A stretch of DNA of 64,000 nucleotides from Halosimplex rubrum (GTDB taxonomy: Archaea > Halobacteriota > Halobacteria > Halobacteriales > Haloarculaceae): the NCBI RefSeq assembly GCF_013415885.1, contig NZ_CP058910.1, forward strand, positions 2,108,001 through 2,172,000, read 5' to 3'. Positions 63,101 to 64,000 of the stretch are shown piece after piece. The position numbers were made by a program, and so were the translations under genes. Positions within the stretch are counted from its first letter, which is position 1, and each line of letters starts with the position of its first letter. The notes below the pieces were generated by a model. The model saw nothing but the letters and a program-made list of their open reading frames with translations. It made no database searches and was not told the origin of the DNA.

Positions 63101-63320
63101 TCCGGGAGGCCCCCGCGCCGGCGACGCCGGCCGCGCCGACGCCCTTCAGGAAGTCCCGGCGGGAGACGTCCACGTCGGCGCCGCCGTCCGTGGTCGCGGG
63201 GCCCTCCGCTGCGCCGTCGGCAGCGGCTCCCTCGGCGACCCCGTCGGTCCCTTCGCTGTCGGTGCTGTCGGTCGGCGGGTCGTCGGTTCGGTCGTGGTCG
63301 GTCGAGTAGTCGTCGGTCAT
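60171..63320 (-). CDS. narG: Respiratory nitrate reductase alpha subunit, Tat-exported
   Basis: 1049 residues starting at MTDDYSTDHD. After a ~50-residue acidic N-terminus comes SRRDFLKGVGAAGVAG, a Tat signal placing the enzyme outside the membrane (pNAR). NSVNCTGSCSWEVYVKNGQ, with HSVNC providing the His/Cys ligands of the FS0 cluster. YDWYSDLPPG holds the Asp expected to bind molybdenum in NarG-type enzymes, and TQTDNAESADWYNADYIIAWGSN follows. The C-terminal ~50 residues are an acidic low-complexity tail. Uses bis-MGD, hence mobA. Both ends overlap neighbouring genes by 4 nt. Confidence 0.95.
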   Translation of the reverse strand: MTDDYSTDHDRTDDPPTDSTDSEGTDGVAEGAAADGAAEGPATTDGGADVDVSRRDFLKGVGAAGVAGAGASRTGLAQDFLQMTRLQVVNDPIGDYPYREWEDLYREEWDWDSKHRSTHSVNCTGSCSWEVYVKNGQVWREEQAGDYPNFDESLPDPNPRGCQKGACYTDYVNADQRIKYPMRRTGERGEGKWQRISWDEALTEIAEHVVDEVQAGRYDAISGFTPIPAMSPVSFASGSRLINLLGGVSHSFYDWYSDLPPGQPITWGTQTDNAESADWYNADYIIAWGSNINVTRIPDAKFFLDAGYNGTKRVGVFTDYSQTAIHTDEWLSPQGGTDTALALGMARTIVDEGLHDEDHLKEQTDMPLLVREDTGKFLRASEVPGVGDGVDRPEKTFVMVDADGNLRMAPGSLGDRDGQNDPESSIELDFDPELSVERSVELAESADGDSVAVRSVWDNLRDELAEYTPEFVTEETTVGEETYQRVAREFAEADKAKIIHGKGVNDWYHNDLGNRAIQLLVTLTGNLGEQGTGLDHYVGQEKIWTFHGWQTLSFPTGSVRGVPTTLWTYFHAGILDNTDEDTAAKIRESIERDWMPVYPAEREDGSRPDPSTMFVWRGNYFNQAKGNVAVEEELWPKLDLVVDINFRMDSTALYSDIVLPAASHYEKYDLSMTDMHSYVHPFTPAVEPLGEAKTDWQIFRDLAEKIQAVATERGVEPVEDRSFDREIDLQSVYDDYVRDWESGEEGALAEDRAACEYILENSEESNPEGTDEQITLDDTIDQPQRLLEAGSHWTSDIEDGEAYAPWQNYVQDKEPWPTFTGRQQYYVDHDWFLELGEELPTHKEGPQNTGGSYPLSYNTPHSRWSIHSTWRDNETMLNLQRGEPTVFLNPEDAEERGIEDGDTVEVFNDLGSVEVQAKIYPSSEPGTVRHFFSWEKFQYPSRDNFNTLVPMYMKPTQLVQYPEDTGEHLYFFPNYWGPTGVNSDVRVDVRPADQGADDGESESEGEAASLRMADGGERASGARPSSDVSDGGDPPDRSDIDAADGGDDA

Positions 63321-63496
63321 TGTTTGGCAACGAAGATAGTCGCGAGTCCGCAGGCGACGCCGGTGGCCGCGAGGGCGATCCCCGCCGCGGTGTCGCCGCC
63401 GGTGTCGAGTCCGATCGCGATCAGCGCGACGCCAAGCAGCTTGCTCAGTCGGTCGATCCAGCGATAGGAGCGCTCGGTGACGGTCACGGCGCTCAT
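63317..63496 (-). CDS. 59-residue membrane protein between cytochrome b gene and narG
   Basis: Two membrane helices (~20-31 and 36-56) after a basic N-terminus with YRWIDRLSKLLG. Its start overlaps the stop of the cytochrome b gene and its stop overlaps narG by 4 nt, so it is translationally coupled on both sides. A comparable small ORF (orf1) lies between narC and narG in Hfx. mediterranei, from memory. Possibly an assembly or stability subunit. Confidence 0.8.
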   Translation of the reverse strand: MSAVTVTERSYRWIDRLSKLLGVALIAIGLDTGGDTAAGIALAATGVACGLATIFVAKQ

Positions 63497-63999
63497 TCCT
63501 CGCCCTCCGCGTCGGTCCGGTCGTCGGACGGTTCGTCGTCGGCCTGGTCGGTCGCTTCGGGTTCGTCGTCGCCGTTGCCGCGCAGCAGGCCGTAGGTGAT
63601 AGCCGCACAGAGCGTCGGCCAGCCCAGCAGCGCCCACCAGAGCACGGCGTTGACGGCGCCGGTCCCGGTGTCGAGCGCGTCGGCGGCGATGTTGTTCATC
63701 CCCGCGATGGACGCGACCATGATGAACGTGACGCCGAAGACGCCGACGGCGGTCTGTTTCGGCCGGTCGAGCGGGTTCAGCGAGAAGTGTTCGGGGTCGC
63801 GGTAGTAGTCGACGAAGGGCCAGGCCGCGACGGCCCCGAACACGAGCCCCGGCATGAGGATGCCGCCGACGAACTCGGCGTTGACCTCGCCGACGAGGGG
63901 GACGTGGAACGCGAGCCACGACGGGAGCAGCTTCAGGAACCCGTAGACCCACATCAGGAACCAGTCGGGCATGATGAGCGCGGGCGTGCCCGCCGGGTC
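63493..63999 (-). CDS. narC: Cytochrome b of the nitrate reductase system, C-terminal part
   Basis: Open at the right edge; ~168 residues seen. TPALIMPDWFLMWVYGFLKLLPS resembles the PxxxxPEW segment of cytochrome b (Qo site region), followed by membrane helices at ~38-55, ~80-98 and ~110-130 of the visible part and an acidic tail. In haloarchaeal nar operons a Rieske protein (narB) and cytochrome b (narC) precede narG and pass electrons from quinol. narB is presumably just beyond the edge. Confidence 0.85.
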   Translation of the reverse strand, partial: DPAGTPALIMPDWFLMWVYGFLKLLPSWLAFHVPLVGEVNAEFVGGILMPGLVFGAVAAWPFVDYYRDPEHFSLNPLDRPKQTAVGVFGVTFIMVASIAGMNNIAADALDTGTGAVNAVLWWALLGWPTLCAAITYGLLRGNGDDEPEATDQADDEPSDDRTDAEGEE

Positions 64000-64000
64000 G

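Noticed and set aside
1-64000. CRISPR arrays, rRNA genes and replication origins
   Set aside because: No regularly spaced 24-37 bp repeats, no rRNA core sequences, and no orc1/cdc6 gene with ORB-like repeats were seen.

Overview
The window is chromosomal DNA of a halophilic archaeon (class Halobacteria). The evidence is the high GC content, very acidic proteins, leaderless genes with TATA-like boxes about 25-30 nt before the start codon, haloarchaeal domain families (HalX receiver protein, HalOD1, HTH-10, double-domain KaiC), an elongator tRNA-Met with an intron, and a nuoA-B-CD-H-I complex I cluster. The genus cannot be fixed from sequence alone; a Haloarcula or Halosimplex relative is my best guess.

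Layout. 1-5.4 kb: end of an M48 protease, a HEAT-repeat protein, a secreted phospholipase D-like protein and a RecJ-like DHH nuclease. 5.4-7.3 kb: an AT-richer patch with a Fic protein preceded by a palindrome around its TATA box. 7.3-13.7 kb: housekeeping genes (JAMM protease, FAD synthase ribL, aminotransferase, ribH, purK, purE, methyltransferase). 14.0-18.9 kb: nuoA-B-CD-H-I, stopping abruptly at a duplicated 3' end of nuoI, with no nuoJ-N. 18.9-27.5 kb: small regulators and membrane proteins, a molybdenum sulfite-oxidase-like protein, a PH-like protein, and tRNA-Met(CAT) with an intron and a second copy of its 3' end (an att-like scar).

27.5-36.1 kb is an accessory island: a gutted EamA transporter, an IS6-type element, then a compositionally distinct signalling module (double-domain KaiC ATPase, PAS histidine kinase, and a three-PAS histidine kinase whose last PAS domain carries a complete LOV flavin/cysteine signature), then a tyrosine recombinase fused end to end with a truncated TMEM175-like gene. 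A third, GC-rich histidine kinase follows. 38-41.6 kb: glycerol dehydrogenase, 2-hydroxyacid dehydrogenase and a Tat lipoprotein beta-propeller. 41.7-47.6 kb: purine salvage (Hpt) beside a BMP-type nucleoside ABC importer.

48.2-64 kb is molybdoenzyme territory: mobA, a mobB-moaE fusion and moeA, then on the minus strand a tightly overlapping respiratory nitrate reductase operon (cytochrome b, small membrane protein, narG, narH, heme-b-type protein, TorD/NarJ chaperone, membrane protein, HEAT protein, Mrp ATPase fused to DUF2249). The cofactor genes plausibly supply NarG and the sulfite-oxidase-like protein at 20.6 kb. The main candidates for something new are the LOV kinase/KaiC island, the broken nuo operon with its duplicated tail, and the Mrp-DUF2249 fusion in the nar operon.
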